Below, piece by piece: positions 1 to 8,770 of a DNA stretch of 45,462 nt (positions within the stretch are counted from its first letter, which is position 1; each line of letters opens with the position of its first letter). The DNA comes from DATDMG01 sp036518955 (lineage in GTDB: Bacteria; Actinomycetota; Actinomycetes; Actinomycetales; Kineosporiaceae). The notes under the pieces were generated by a model that saw only the letters and a program-made list of their open reading frames with translations, searched no databases and was not told the origin of the DNA. The DNA is taken from assembly GCA_036518955.1 (NCBI GenBank), contig DATDMG010000109.1, positions 1 through 45,462 of the forward strand, given 5' to 3'. The translations under genes were made by a program, and so were the position numbers.

Positions 1-1167
1 GTCCTCGGCTACGCGTCCGGCGGATTCGGCGGTGACACCTCCCCGCCGTCCGGCAGCGACTCCGCACGGGGACAGGCGCTGACGGACCAGCACTTCCCGC
101 ACACCTCCGCCAACCCGACCGCCGTGCTGTTCACGTTCGCGACCCCGGTGTGGGAGAACCCGGCGCCGGTGGCCGAGGCGACCCGGCAGCTGTCCGCCAG
201 CCCGCTGTTCACCGGCGTCCACGGGCCGCTCAACCCGACCGGTGCCGCGCTCAGCCCGGAACGGTTCACCCAGCTGCACTCCCAGCTCGGCCCAGCCGGT
301 GCGTTGCCGCCGGTGCCGGCCGCCGGCAGTACGGTGCCGCCGGCCGAGTACCAGGAGTACCGCGCCACCGCGAACCTCATCAGCCCGGACGGGCGCACCG
401 TTCAGCTCGCCGCAGGGCTCACCGCCGGCGATGCGAGCACCACGGCGGCGATCAACGCCGTCCCCTCGATCCGCGCCGAAGCCGCCACGGTGGCGCGCGC
501 GATCGGCGCCACCGACCACGGGGTCGCGGGCCAGGCGCCGGCCCTGTACGACATCAGCAGCATCTCCGCCGACGACCTCACGAAGATCATCCCAGTGGCG
601 ATCCTGGCGATCGGGTTGCTGCTCGCCCTGGTCCTGCGCAGCGTGGTGGCACCGCTCTACCTGATCGCCTCGGTCGGCATCTCCTACCTGGCGGCGCTGG
701 GTCTGGCCGTCCTGGTGTTCATCACGATCGCTGGTGACGGCGGCCTGGTGTTCTTCATGCCGTTCCTGATGTTCATCTTCCTCCTCGCGCTCGGGGAGGA
801 CTACAACATTCTGATCATGACCAGGATCCGGGAGGAGGCGCAGAGCCTGTCGCTGCCGGAGGCGGTCGCCAAGGCGCTGCGCACCACCGGGACGACGATC
901 ACGTCCGCCGGGCTCGTCCTCGCCGGCTCGTTCGTCGTCCTCGTCCTGGTCGCCGGCAGCGGGTCCGGAGGTAGCCAGGTGCGCAACATCGGCCTCGGCC
1001 TGACGTTCGGCATCCTGATGGACACGTTCCTGGTCCGGACACTGCTGGTGCCCTCGACGGCCATCCTCCTCGGCCGCTGGAACTGGTGGCCCTCCCCGTT
1101 GAGCCGGGTGACCCCGCCCGGCCCACCCGAACCGGCACTCCCGTCCGCCGCGACGGCCAGCCACTGA
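1..1167 (+). CDS. MMPL/RND-family transporter, C-terminal half (5' end outside window)
   Basis: The reading frame is open from base 1, so the start and the N-terminal half lie outside the window; about 388 residues are visible. A soluble extracytoplasmic part is followed from about residue 195 by at least five hydrophobic helices. The segments LLLALVLRSVVAPLYLI, LALGEDYNILIMTRIREE and the closing GLTFGILMDTFLVRTLLVP are hallmarks of actinobacterial MMPL proteins, which move lipids or other hydrophobic molecules across the membrane by proton motive force. The short proline-rich tail after the last helix is normal for the family. The substrate cannot be inferred. It faces the convergent phosphatase gene 54 bp downstream; a 10-bp direct repeat GCGTGATCAC (1197 and 1216) lies at the junction. 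Confidence 0.93.
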   Translation, partial: VLGYASGGFGGDTSPPSGSDSARGQALTDQHFPHTSANPTAVLFTFATPVWENPAPVAEATRQLSASPLFTGVHGPLNPTGAALSPERFTQLHSQLGPAGALPPVPAAGSTVPPAEYQEYRATANLISPDGRTVQLAAGLTAGDASTTAAINAVPSIRAEAATVARAIGATDHGVAGQAPALYDISSISADDLTKIIPVAILAIGLLLALVLRSVVAPLYLIASVGISYLAALGLAVLVFITIAGDGGLVFFMPFLMFIFLLALGEDYNILIMTRIREEAQSLSLPEAVAKALRTTGTTITSAGLVLAGSFVVLVLVAGSGSGGSQVRNIGLGLTFGILMDTFLVRTLLVPSTAILLGRWNWWPSPLSRVTPPGPPEPALPSAATASH

Positions 1168-1221
1168 CCGCACCGTCCCCGACGATCAACCGGGCCGCGT
1201 GATCACAATGGGGGTGCGTGA

Positions 1222-2949
1222 TCACGGCGGGGCGTGGAGGTGCGGTGGATCGAGCCGCAGGAGAAGCGCCGCGACGTCGTCCGACCGCTCCGCGCAGCCG
1301 GCGCCCATCCCGGCCAGGACGGCGTCCAAGCAGGTCTCGACGTCGTGGTGGGCGTGTGCCTCCAGTTGCCGGCACAGTGCCTCCAGCCCCAGGTCCAGGT
1401 CCCGGGCGCGGTCCTCGACCAGGCCGTCGGTGAACAGCAGGAGAGAGGTGGCTGCCGGCAGGTCGACCACCACCTCGGGGTATCCGCCGTGGCCGAGGCC
1501 CAGCGGCGGACCGGGCGGAATCTGGACCAGCCGGCTCCGGCGGCTCGGGTGGTGGAGCGCGACCATCGGCACATGCCCGGCGTTGGCGATCCGGGCCTGG
1601 CCGGCGGACGGATCGATCACGGCGTGGACCGCGGTGGCGAACTGCGGGACGTCACCCACCGTGTCGTCGCCCGCGCCCAGGTCGGCGATCGCGGACACGA
1701 GGTGCTGGTCGACCAGGCCGAGGACGTCGCCGGGGGACAGCCCTGCCAGGGTGGCCGCCCGGGCGGCTGCCCTGGCCTGGCCCATCAGCACCGCGGCGTC
1801 CGTGCCGTGGCCGGAGGCGTCGCCGACCCCGACGGCCAGGCGGTTGCCGTCGAGGGGGACGACGTCCCACCAGTCCCCGCCGACGCCGACGTCCGGCGCG
1901 CCGGCCAGGTACCGGGCGGCGACGTGCAGCCCGGCCGGCTGCGGCGGCGCGACCGGCAGGAACGCCTGCTGGAGCTGGTGGGACACCCGCAACTCGGCCT
2001 GATGCTGGCGCACCTGCGCGATGGCGATCCCCGCGCGGTTGGCCAGGTCGGTCAGGAACGGCAGGATCCGTTCGGTGTACGGCTGCCGCTCGCCGGCGGC
2101 CACGAGCAGCAGGACCCCGAGCAGGGACCCGGCCGCCGTCAGCGGGACCGCGGCGAGGGCGCGGGCTTGGGCGCCCGCCAGCCAGGCCCGCGCCCGGGGA
2201 TCCGGCACGGTCCGCGCCGGATCGCGATCCCCGAAGGGGATCAACACCGGAACACCGGCGGCCAGCGCCTCCTGCCACGGGACGGGCTGCGACCGTGGCG
2301 TCGTCCAGGGTGGCGGCGGGCCCAGCGGGTGCAGGTGGGGGGCGAGGCTCAGGGACTCCGGCGCGTGCGGGCGGGCGGCCAGGTCGTGGGCACCACGCGG
2401 GTCCGGGAGCACGTAGACCGCCGCGACATCGGCGAGCCGGGGGACCAGCAGGTCCGTCAGCGCGTGGAGCGCGGCCCCGGGATCCGAGGCGACGTTCATC
2501 GCGTGCGTCACCTCGGCGAGCACGGCCGCGCGGTTCGCCGCCACCTCGGCCCGGGCCTCCCCCGACAGGTCCACGCCGGAGATCACCAATCCGACCGGCG
2601 GCCGTCCGGGGGGCCCGTAGGGGGCGATCACCGACCGCATGAACATCTCCCGGCCGTCCGGGTCGCGCAGGCCCATCAGACGGCGGTCCTGAGTGATCGG
2701 CTCGCCCGTCCTCAGCACGGCGTCCATGTCCGCCCGGGTCAGCACGGTCGTCCCGGGAAAGGCCGTCAGGATCGGCACCCCCCGTGGACGCGTGCCGAAC
2801 AGGGCCAGGGAGGCGCGGTTCTGGAACACCAGCACGTGCTCGGGGCCCTGGGTCGCGCAGGTGGCCGCCGGCGACAGCTCCCAGGCGAGCCGGGCGGGGC
2901 CGAGCAGGGCAGCCGGATCGCCCCCCACCCCAGCGGCGCCGGTGGTCAT
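1222..2949 (-). CDS. PAS-GAF-PP2C (SpoIIE-type) serine/threonine phosphatase
   Basis: A 575-residue cytoplasmic signalling protein. An N-terminal PAS-like segment (about 20-130) is followed by a GAF-like sensor (about 140-320) and a C-terminal PP2C/SpoIIE phosphatase domain (about 340-570). Visible metal-binding motifs are GVGGDWWDVV, VGVGDASGHGTDAAVL, ANAGHVPM, LLLFTDGLVE and the final RSDDVAALLL. The family dephosphorylates anti-anti-sigma factors or similar partners, coupling a ligand or stress signal to sigma-factor release. No anti-sigma or STAS gene is adjacent, so the partner is unknown. The ATG at 2949 was chosen because the PAS-like homology begins soon after it; the ribosome binding site is weak. 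It is transcribed away from the aldehyde dehydrogenase promoter region and converges on the MMPL gene. Confidence 0.92.
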   Translation of the reverse strand: MTTGAAGVGGDPAALLGPARLAWELSPAATCATQGPEHVLVFQNRASLALFGTRPRGVPILTAFPGTTVLTRADMDAVLRTGEPITQDRRLMGLRDPDGREMFMRSVIAPYGPPGRPPVGLVISGVDLSGEARAEVAANRAAVLAEVTHAMNVASDPGAALHALTDLLVPRLADVAAVYVLPDPRGAHDLAARPHAPESLSLAPHLHPLGPPPPWTTPRSQPVPWQEALAAGVPVLIPFGDRDPARTVPDPRARAWLAGAQARALAAVPLTAAGSLLGVLLLVAAGERQPYTERILPFLTDLANRAGIAIAQVRQHQAELRVSHQLQQAFLPVAPPQPAGLHVAARYLAGAPDVGVGGDWWDVVPLDGNRLAVGVGDASGHGTDAAVLMGQARAAARAATLAGLSPGDVLGLVDQHLVSAIADLGAGDDTVGDVPQFATAVHAVIDPSAGQARIANAGHVPMVALHHPSRRSRLVQIPPGPPLGLGHGGYPEVVVDLPAATSLLLFTDGLVEDRARDLDLGLEALCRQLEAHAHHDVETCLDAVLAGMGAGCAERSDDVAALLLRLDPPHLHAPP

Positions 2950-3076
2950 GACCTGATCGAACTCCGTGAACCGAAGGATCTCCGGGCGGGTGCTCGCGAC
3001 ACGAGCACAAGTCTGGGGGTTGGTGATGTCGGCTGCAAGGAGTTGTGAGGCAACCGGTCGGCAGGCGACGCCGGCG

Positions 3077-4585
3077 TCACCGCGCCGGCGCCGCCAGGTG
3101 CACGGTCTTCAACGTGGTCAGCTCACCGATCAGGTCGGGCCCGTAGCCCCGTCCGGTACCGCTGCGCCGGCGTGGGTCGGCGGACCCTCCGGGGGCGCCA
3201 CCGAACACGTCGTTGACCTTCACCGTGCCTACCTCGAGAGCGTCCACGGCCGCCAGCGCGTGCGCCATCGACCCGGTGAGGACCGTGGCGGCCAGGCCGT
3301 AACCGCTCCTGCCGGCCTCCTCGAGCGCCTGCTCGAACGAGCTCACCCTGCGGACGGCGGCCACCGGTCCGAACGTCTCCTCGGTCCACAGCGACATCTC
3401 CTCGGTACAGTCGCTGACGACCGTGGCGTTGAGGTAACAGCCGCGGCGGTCCGCCCGGCCGCCCCCGCAGAGCACCGTGGCACCGCGGCGCACCGCGTCG
3501 TCCAGCTGAGCCAGCACCCCCGCCACCGCCCGCTCGTCCACCAGCGGGCCGAGCCGGGTCGCGTCGTCCGCCGGATCACCCACCGCCCAGGCGGACGCCA
3601 TCAGGACCAAGGCGTCGAGGAAGGCGGCGGCGACGTCCCGGTGCACCAGCATCCGTTCGACCGACACGCACAACTGCCCCGCGTTGGTGAAGGCACCGCG
3701 TGCCGCCTGCCCGGCCGCCCACGCCACGTCCACGTCCCGGTCGACGATCAGCGCATCCTTGCCCCCGTTCTCCAGCAACAGCCGGACGGCGCGCGGCCCC
3801 GCCGCCGTCGCGATCGCCTCGCCGGCGGCGCTCGACCCGACGTGGGCGACCACGTCGACGTCCGGATGCGCGACGATCAGGGCGCCGGTGGCCGCGCCAC
3901 CGGACAGGACGTTCAGCACGCCGGGTGGAACCGCCGTCGCGACCAGCTCCGCGAACGCCCGCCCGGCGAGCGGGCTGCGCTCCGACGGCTTGTGGACGAC
4001 CGTGTTTCCGGTCACCAGGGCCGCGGCGAGCAGGCCGGCGGCCGCCGGGTAGGGATCGTTCCAGGGCGTGATCAGGGCGACCACGCCGCGTGGCTCCCGG
4101 CGGACGAGGTCCACCGCGCCCGGCCCACCGCCGAGAGCGCGGCCGGCGTCGAGCGGGCCGTGCTCCGCCGCCTCGCACAGCAGGCCCGCCGCGGCGTCGA
4201 CGGCGGCCCTGGCGTCCCGCAGCAGCCGTCCGGTGTCGCGGGTGTGCAGGCGGGCCAGGCGCTCGGCGTCCGCCCGTACCGCCGCGGCCGCCGCCCGCAG
4301 GGTCGCCGCACGTTCCCCGGCCGACCGGGCGCGCCAGCCGGGGCCGGCCGCCCGCGCGGCGGCCACGGCCCGCTCGACCTCGGCTCCGGTGGCCGCCACC
4401 GCGGAGCCGACCGACTGACCTGTCGCGGGGTCGACGCTCTGGATCACCTCGGCGCCTTCGGCCTCCCGGGGGACGCCGTCGATCAGCTGGGACCGCACCT
4501 GCCAGGGCGGTCCCTGCTGCCAGGACGGGGTGCCGGTGGAGTGCGGCGCGCCGGCCGCCGGCTGCGTGCCTCCGGGTTCAGTCAT
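3077..4585 (-). CDS. NAD(P)-dependent aldehyde dehydrogenase
   Basis: A 502-residue protein of the aldehyde dehydrogenase superfamily, which oxidises an aldehyde to its acid. From the ATG at 4585 (a GTG lies two codons upstream) the key residues are Asn176 in TPWNDPYP, Glu272 in LLENGGKDALIV as general base and Cys306 in NAGQLCVSVER as nucleophile. VTGNTVVHKPSERSP is the cofactor-binding strand, and EETFGPVAAVRRV near the C terminus is typical. LENGGKD in place of the common LELGGK is a small departure but keeps the glutamate. The sequence resembles succinate-semialdehyde or betaine-aldehyde type enzymes; the substrate is not determined. It lies 127 bp upstream of the phosphatase gene on the same strand, with no clear functional link. 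Confidence 0.93.
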   Translation of the reverse strand: MTEPGGTQPAAGAPHSTGTPSWQQGPPWQVRSQLIDGVPREAEGAEVIQSVDPATGQSVGSAVAATGAEVERAVAAARAAGPGWRARSAGERAATLRAAAAAVRADAERLARLHTRDTGRLLRDARAAVDAAAGLLCEAAEHGPLDAGRALGGGPGAVDLVRREPRGVVALITPWNDPYPAAAGLLAAALVTGNTVVHKPSERSPLAGRAFAELVATAVPPGVLNVLSGGAATGALIVAHPDVDVVAHVGSSAAGEAIATAAGPRAVRLLLENGGKDALIVDRDVDVAWAAGQAARGAFTNAGQLCVSVERMLVHRDVAAAFLDALVLMASAWAVGDPADDATRLGPLVDERAVAGVLAQLDDAVRRGATVLCGGGRADRRGCYLNATVVSDCTEEMSLWTEETFGPVAAVRRVSSFEQALEEAGRSGYGLAATVLTGSMAHALAAVDALEVGTVKVNDVFGGAPGGSADPRRRSGTGRGYGPDLIGELTTLKTVHLAAPAR

Positions 4586-4958
4586 GGTCACCGGCGTGTC
4601 CTACCCAGGTCGGCGACCGTGAAACGGCCGGGTCGGTCGCCCTGGCCGGCTGCCGCCCTCCGTTGGTCGCGGTCGCCGGGATGGTCCCCGCGGACCTGCG
4701 GCTCGGTTACGGCCTCAGCGCGCTGATCGCGGACCGGATCGAGCGTCTGGTGGACCGGGCGACGTCCATCGTGACCTCCTGGACGGACACGCAGCGCCCA
4801 AAGCTTCTCACCTGGAGTGAGAGTTCCGGCCAATCTTGACCCTCGTGTGTGCTGCTTAGGTAAACCTCACTCCGGAGCCGTGGATCATCCCTAGGGTTAC
4901 GCGCGAGTCAACGCTGTCCGACCCCGCGCGGCTGGGGCATCGACGATCCGGAGGTACG
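4586..4958. other. Intergenic region before the multicopper oxidase
   Basis: 373 bp between divergent genes. A plus-strand frame from 4681 to 4839 would give a 52-residue peptide but has no ribosome binding site and no recognisable family, so it is not called. The region holds an inverted repeat TCTCAC-CTGGA-GTGAGA (4806-4822) and the promoter/iron-box candidate described separately. Confidence 0.5.
4836..4874 (+). promoter_or_regulatory. Candidate promoter with degenerate iron-box-like element
   Basis: TTGACC at 4836-4841 could be a -35 hexamer, with TAGGTA (15-bp spacer) or TAAACC (19-bp spacer) as -10. It overlaps TTAGGTAAACCTCACTCCG (4856-4874), whose reverse complement matches the DtxR/IdeR consensus at 12 of 19 positions by hand alignment. 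It lies about 85 bp upstream of the oxidase start. The match is partial and this is a suggestion only. Confidence 0.3.
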
Positions 4959-6344
4959 ATGCAGCACGACACGGCGCACCCTGCGACGTCGGCGCACGAC
5001 GGCACAGCCGTGCCGTCGGCGACCCGGCCCGGGACGCCGCCGCACCTCGCGACACCGTCCCGTCGTCCTGGGCGTTCCGCCCGGGTGCTGCATTCCCCGT
5101 CGGGCCGCCTCGCGTTGGCTGCGATCGCCGTCGTCGTCACCACGTTGGCCGCGTGCGGCCAGGCGGACGAGGGTCCCGCGACCGCCACCACCCCGGTGGC
5201 GGACACCCGCGCAGCCTCCGCCGGACCGATGGCGGGGATGAGCGCGAAGGCCGGCTCGGCGGACACCTCGGCGTACTGGGCCGCGGTGGGCGGGGCGGCC
5301 TTCCAGCCTTCCGGGACCACCCGCACGTACTACATCGCGGCGGACGAGGTGGTCTGGGACTACGCACCGAGCGGCAAGAACCAGATCACGGGGCGGGCGT
5401 TCGACGAGGTCGCGGACACCTACGTCAAGGCCGGTCGTGGCCGGATCGGTTCCAGGTACCTCAAGTGCCTGTACCGCGGCTACACCGACGCCACCTTCAA
5501 GACCCTGCAGCAGCGCCCCGCCGCCGACGCCTACCTGGGCTTCCTCGGCCCGACCGTCCGCGCCGCCGTCGGCGACACGATCAAGGTGGTGTTCAGGAAC
5601 AACTGCGGCATCCCGGCGAGCGTGCACCCGCACGGGGTCTTCTACCGCAAGGACTCCGAGGGGGCCCCCTACGCCGACGGCACCTCGGGCGCCGACAAGG
5701 CGGACGACGGCATCCGGCGCGGCGGCACCCACACCTACAGCTGGCTCGTCCCGGATCGGGCCGGGCCCGGCCCGCACGACGGTTCCTCGGTGATGTGGAT
5801 GTACCACTCGCACGTCGAGGAGGTGGGGGACACCTACGCCGGGCTGATGGGTCCGATGATCATTACGGCAGCCGGGCAGGCGAAGGCCGACGGGTCGCCC
5901 AAGGACGTCGATCGCGAGATCGTGGAGCTGTTCTCGGTGATGAACGAGAACAAGAGCCCGTACCTGGCGACGAATCTCCGCCGGTTCGCCTCCCGTCCGT
6001 ATCCCGTCCACCCGGACGCGGACGACGAGTTCACCGAGTCGAACCTGATGCACTCCATCAACGGCTACGTCTTCGGCAACCAGCCGATGCCCAGCCTGAC
6101 GAAGGGCGCGCGCGTGCGCTGGTACGTCATGAGCATGGGCACCGAGGTCGACCTGCACACGCCGCACTGGCACGGCAACGACGTCGTCGTCGGCGGCATG
6201 CGGATGGACGTCGTGAGCCTGCTCCCGGCGAGCATGGTGGTCGCGGACATGGTCGCCGACAACGCGGGGACCTGGCTGTTCCACTGCCACGTCAACGACC
6301 ACCTCACCGCCGGGATGGTCACTCGGTACCAGGTGACCGGCTGA
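4959..6344 (+). CDS. Two-cupredoxin-domain multicopper oxidase, ceruloplasmin-like lipoprotein
   Basis: A 461-residue secreted copper oxidase. A hydrophobic segment (about 51-65) ends in lipobox LAAC with Cys66, so it is probably a lipoprotein on the outer face of the membrane. Domain 1 carries HPHG and WMYHSHVEE; domain 2 carries HTPHWHG and WLFHCHVNDHLTAGM, so the type 1 site is in domain 2 and the trinuclear site is shared between domains. The stretches YYIAADEVVWDYAPS, YLGFLGPTVRAAVGDTI and SINGYVFG, and the order of motifs, follow one 350-residue repeat of animal ceruloplasmin/hephaestin rather than CueO or laccase. Two-domain oxidases of this kind usually work as trimers; ferroxidase or cuprous oxidase activity is plausible. 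The ATG at 4959 is preceded by GGAGGT; a GTG at 5085 would give a more usual signal-peptide length but has no ribosome site. Confidence 0.9.
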   Translation: MQHDTAHPATSAHDGTAVPSATRPGTPPHLATPSRRPGRSARVLHSPSGRLALAAIAVVVTTLAACGQADEGPATATTPVADTRAASAGPMAGMSAKAGSADTSAYWAAVGGAAFQPSGTTRTYYIAADEVVWDYAPSGKNQITGRAFDEVADTYVKAGRGRIGSRYLKCLYRGYTDATFKTLQQRPAADAYLGFLGPTVRAAVGDTIKVVFRNNCGIPASVHPHGVFYRKDSEGAPYADGTSGADKADDGIRRGGTHTYSWLVPDRAGPGPHDGSSVMWMYHSHVEEVGDTYAGLMGPMIITAAGQAKADGSPKDVDREIVELFSVMNENKSPYLATNLRRFASRPYPVHPDADDEFTESNLMHSINGYVFGNQPMPSLTKGARVRWYVMSMGTEVDLHTPHWHGNDVVVGGMRMDVVSLLPASMVVADMVADNAGTWLFHCHVNDHLTAGMVTRYQVTG

Positions 6345-6394
6345 CCCGTGCCCACCGGCCGGTGGCCGGCTGACCCGTGCCCACCGGCTGGTGG
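6337..6394 (+). repeat. 29-bp tandem duplication spanning the stop codon
   Basis: Two adjacent 29-bp units, 6337-6365 and 6366-6394, are identical except for one base. The first contains the TGA stop of the multicopper oxidase, so the second holds a duplicate of the last codon and stop. Confidence 0.9.
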
Positions 6395-6430
6395 CCGGCC
6401 CTGAGCGGGCCACCGGCCGGTGGGCACGGG
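6345..6430. terminator. Long inverted repeat, probable bidirectional terminator
   Basis: A perfect 23-bp arm at 6345-6367 pairs with 6408-6430. The duplicated copy at 6374-6396 also pairs with the same right arm with one mismatch, giving two alternative hairpins (loops of 40 and 11 nt). It begins directly after the oxidase stop. There is no U-tract, as is common in actinobacteria. Confidence 0.7.
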
Positions 6431-6612
6431 CGCATCGGGACGCCGTCCCGGGCTGCTGCGCCGTTTGCCCGGGGCCCGGTCGGGTATCGACCGGGCGGAA
6501 CCGGGACCGGCGGGCACCGGTCGCCGATGCCGCGGTCCGCCGAGGATGACCTCGGACCGGCCCCACCGGTCCACCGTCATGACCGACTCGAGCTAGCGCG
6601 GCGAGGCGTGCG

Positions 6613-6801
6613 TTGACGAAGATCGTGGAGTTCGTCCTGCACATCATCGAGCTCTTCCGGGAGCGGCCGGGTCACGAGCGACCGGTCGATCTTCGGGTGC
6701 AGCGCCACCTGACCCTGCCTGTCCCCGAGGACTCCGGCTGCTATCCCTTCTACCGCCGCCTCGACGATCAGCAACTGGTGGACGAGGATGACTTCCGGTG
6801 A
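6613..6801 (+). CDS. Small hypothetical protein
   Basis: An open frame from a TTG at 6613 encodes 62 residues with an amphipathic N-terminal helix (KIVEFVLHIIELFRERPG) and an acidic C terminus ending DEDDFR. No family was recognised. It is the only plausible coding frame between the oxidase terminator and the acyl-CoA synthetase, and it ends 85 bp before the latter. The ribosome binding site is poor (GCGAGGCG). It may be a small gene co-transcribed with the synthetase or a chance frame. Confidence 0.35.
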   Translation: MTKIVEFVLHIIELFRERPGHERPVDLRVQRHLTLPVPEDSGCYPFYRRLDDQQLVDEDDFR

Positions 6802-6886
6802 GAGGACCGCCGGCCCGCGGGCAGGGGCGCCGTGGGAGCCTGTCCTCCACGTGGTCCACCGTCGAACCACCGGGAGGTCGGGAGCC

Positions 6887-8602
6887 ATGACCGTGCGTGC
6901 GTCGGAGAGCTACCGGGCGAGTCGGGACGCACTGCTGGCCCTGCGCGGCGACCATGCCCGGGCAGTGGCGGAATTCCGCTGGCCGGAGCTCGGGGAGCGA
7001 TTCAACTGGGCCGTCGACTGGTTCGACGTGATGGCTCGGGACAACGACCAGGTGGCCCTCGTGGTCGCCGAGGAGGACGGGTCCGTTCGCGAGCGGACGT
7101 TCGCCGACCTGGCGCGAAGCTCTGACCGGCTCGCGGTGTGGCTCGCCGGACGTGGGGTGACCAGGGGCGACCCGGTCGTGTTGATGCTCGGGAACCAGGT
7201 CGAGCTGTGGGAGTCGATGCTCGCCGTGATGAAGCTCGGCGCCGTCATCGTTCCGACCGCCACCGCCGCCGGGCGGGCGGACCTCGCGGACCGGGTCGCC
7301 CGTGCCGGCGTCCGGCACGTGATCTGCAACGCCGCCGACACCGCACGGTTCGACCAGGTACCCGGTGACTACACCCGGACGAGCGTCGGGCCCGCCGACG
7401 GTTGGCTCGACCTGGCCGGGGCCGACGCCGTCGTGGCCGGCCCGGCCGGGCATCCCGGGACCGCGCCCGGCGACCCGTTGCTGCTCTACTTCACCTCCGG
7501 CACGACCTCCCGGCCCAAGCTCGTGCGGCACACCCAGGTCTCCTACCCGGTCGGGCACTTGTCGACGGTGTACTGGCTGGGACTGCGGCCGGGCGACGTC
7601 CACCTCAACATCTCCTCCCCGGGCTGGGCCAAGCACGCCTGGTCCTGCTTCTTCGCGCCGTGGATCGCGGAGGCGACCGTCGTCGTCCACAACTACTCGC
7701 GGTTCGATCCGGCGGCCTTGCTCGACCAGTTGCACGGCCGCGGCGTCACGTCGTTCTGTGCGCCTCCGACCGTGTGGCGGATGCTCGTCCATGCCGACCT
7801 GTCCGCCGGGCCGGGGGCCCTGCGCGAGGTCGTCGCCGCGGGGGAGCCGCTGAACCCGGAGGTGATCGAGCAGGTCCGGCGGGCCTGGGGCCTGACGATC
7901 CGGGACGGCTACGGACAGACCGAGAGCACAGCCCAGATCGGTAACACGCCGGGAGCGCACGTCAAGCCGGGGTCGATGGGCCGCCCGCTGCCCGGCGTCC
8001 CGGTGGTGCTCGTCGACCCCGTCAAGGGCGTCCCCGTGGAGGGCGTCGGCGAGGGCGAGATCTGTCTCGACCTGTCGCGGCACCCGCTGCCGCTGATGAC
8101 GGGCTACCAGGGCGATCCCGGGCGGGACGCCGAGGCGATGTCGGGCGGCTACTACCACACCGGGGACGTCGCGAGTGTCGACACGGACGGCTACATCACG
8201 TACGTCGGGCGCACGGACGACGTCTTCAAGGCGTCCGACTACAAGATCAGCCCCTTTGAGCTGGAGTCGGTCCTGATCGAGCACCCGGCCGTCGCCGAGG
8301 CGGCCGTCGTGCCGGCGCCCGACCCGATGCGGCTCGCCGTCCCGAAGGCGTACATCGCTCTCGCGCCGGGTCACGAGCCGAACGAGGAGACCGCCTTCTC
8401 GATCCTCACGTACGCTCGCGAGCACCTCCCCCCGTACCAGCGAGTGCGCCGGATCGAGTTCCGTGAGTTGCCGAAGACCATCTCCGGCAAGATCAGGAGG
8501 GTCGAGCTGCGCGAGCGCGAGACCCTGCTGGCGGGAACCGGGGAGGGCAACGGTCTCGAATGGCGAGACGAGCAGTTCCCGGGTCTCCGGGCGCCCGGCT
8601 GA
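6887..8602 (+). CDS. AMP-forming acyl-CoA synthetase (medium-chain/acetyl type)
   Basis: A 571-residue adenylate-forming enzyme that activates a carboxylic acid with ATP and transfers it to CoA. The P-loop YFTSGTTSRPK lies near residue 201, followed by GYGQTES, the hinge region YITYVGRTDDVFKASDYKIS and the C-terminal lysine in KTISGKIRRVELR near residue 535. Length and motifs fit the ACSM/medium-chain subgroup rather than long-chain FadD. The ATG at 6887 is preceded by GGGAGGTCGGGAG and begins where homology starts; the frame is open further upstream but without a better start. The substrate is unknown. It stands alone between a small open frame and an OsmC gene. Confidence 0.92.
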   Translation: MTVRASESYRASRDALLALRGDHARAVAEFRWPELGERFNWAVDWFDVMARDNDQVALVVAEEDGSVRERTFADLARSSDRLAVWLAGRGVTRGDPVVLMLGNQVELWESMLAVMKLGAVIVPTATAAGRADLADRVARAGVRHVICNAADTARFDQVPGDYTRTSVGPADGWLDLAGADAVVAGPAGHPGTAPGDPLLLYFTSGTTSRPKLVRHTQVSYPVGHLSTVYWLGLRPGDVHLNISSPGWAKHAWSCFFAPWIAEATVVVHNYSRFDPAALLDQLHGRGVTSFCAPPTVWRMLVHADLSAGPGALREVVAAGEPLNPEVIEQVRRAWGLTIRDGYGQTESTAQIGNTPGAHVKPGSMGRPLPGVPVVLVDPVKGVPVEGVGEGEICLDLSRHPLPLMTGYQGDPGRDAEAMSGGYYHTGDVASVDTDGYITYVGRTDDVFKASDYKISPFELESVLIEHPAVAEAAVVPAPDPMRLAVPKAYIALAPGHEPNEETAFSILTYAREHLPPYQRVRRIEFRELPKTISGKIRRVELRERETLLAGTGEGNGLEWRDEQFPGLRAPG

Positions 8603-8653
8603 CGCCCGAGCTGCAGATCACGGCCGTGGCGCCTGATCACGGGTGGGGTGACG

Positions 8654-8683
8654 TTGGCGTTCGAGCAATGAATCGTGTACGAT
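8654..8683 (+). promoter_or_regulatory. Candidate promoter of the osmC-like gene
   Basis: TTGGCG (8654-8659) and TACGAT (8678-8683) are separated by 18 bp, in an unusually AT-rich stretch for this window. A 10-bp direct repeat CAAGATTCAG follows at 8693 and 8708, just downstream of the expected start of transcription, and could be a regulator site. Confidence 0.45.
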
Positions 8684-8770
8684 GAGATTGCGCAAGATTC
8701 AGTAGCTCAAGATTCAGAAGACCCACCTGAGCGTCCACTCCACCACCTGGTCCCGAGCAGAGGAGATCTC

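Noticed and set aside
1234..3048. Long plus-strand frame antisense to the phosphatase
   Set aside because: It shows only the composition of an antisense frame (rich in R, G, Q, H), and the opposite strand has clear PP2C motifs.
4681..4839. Possible 52-residue peptide upstream of the multicopper oxidase
   Set aside because: No ribosome site, no homology, and it runs through promoter-like sequence.
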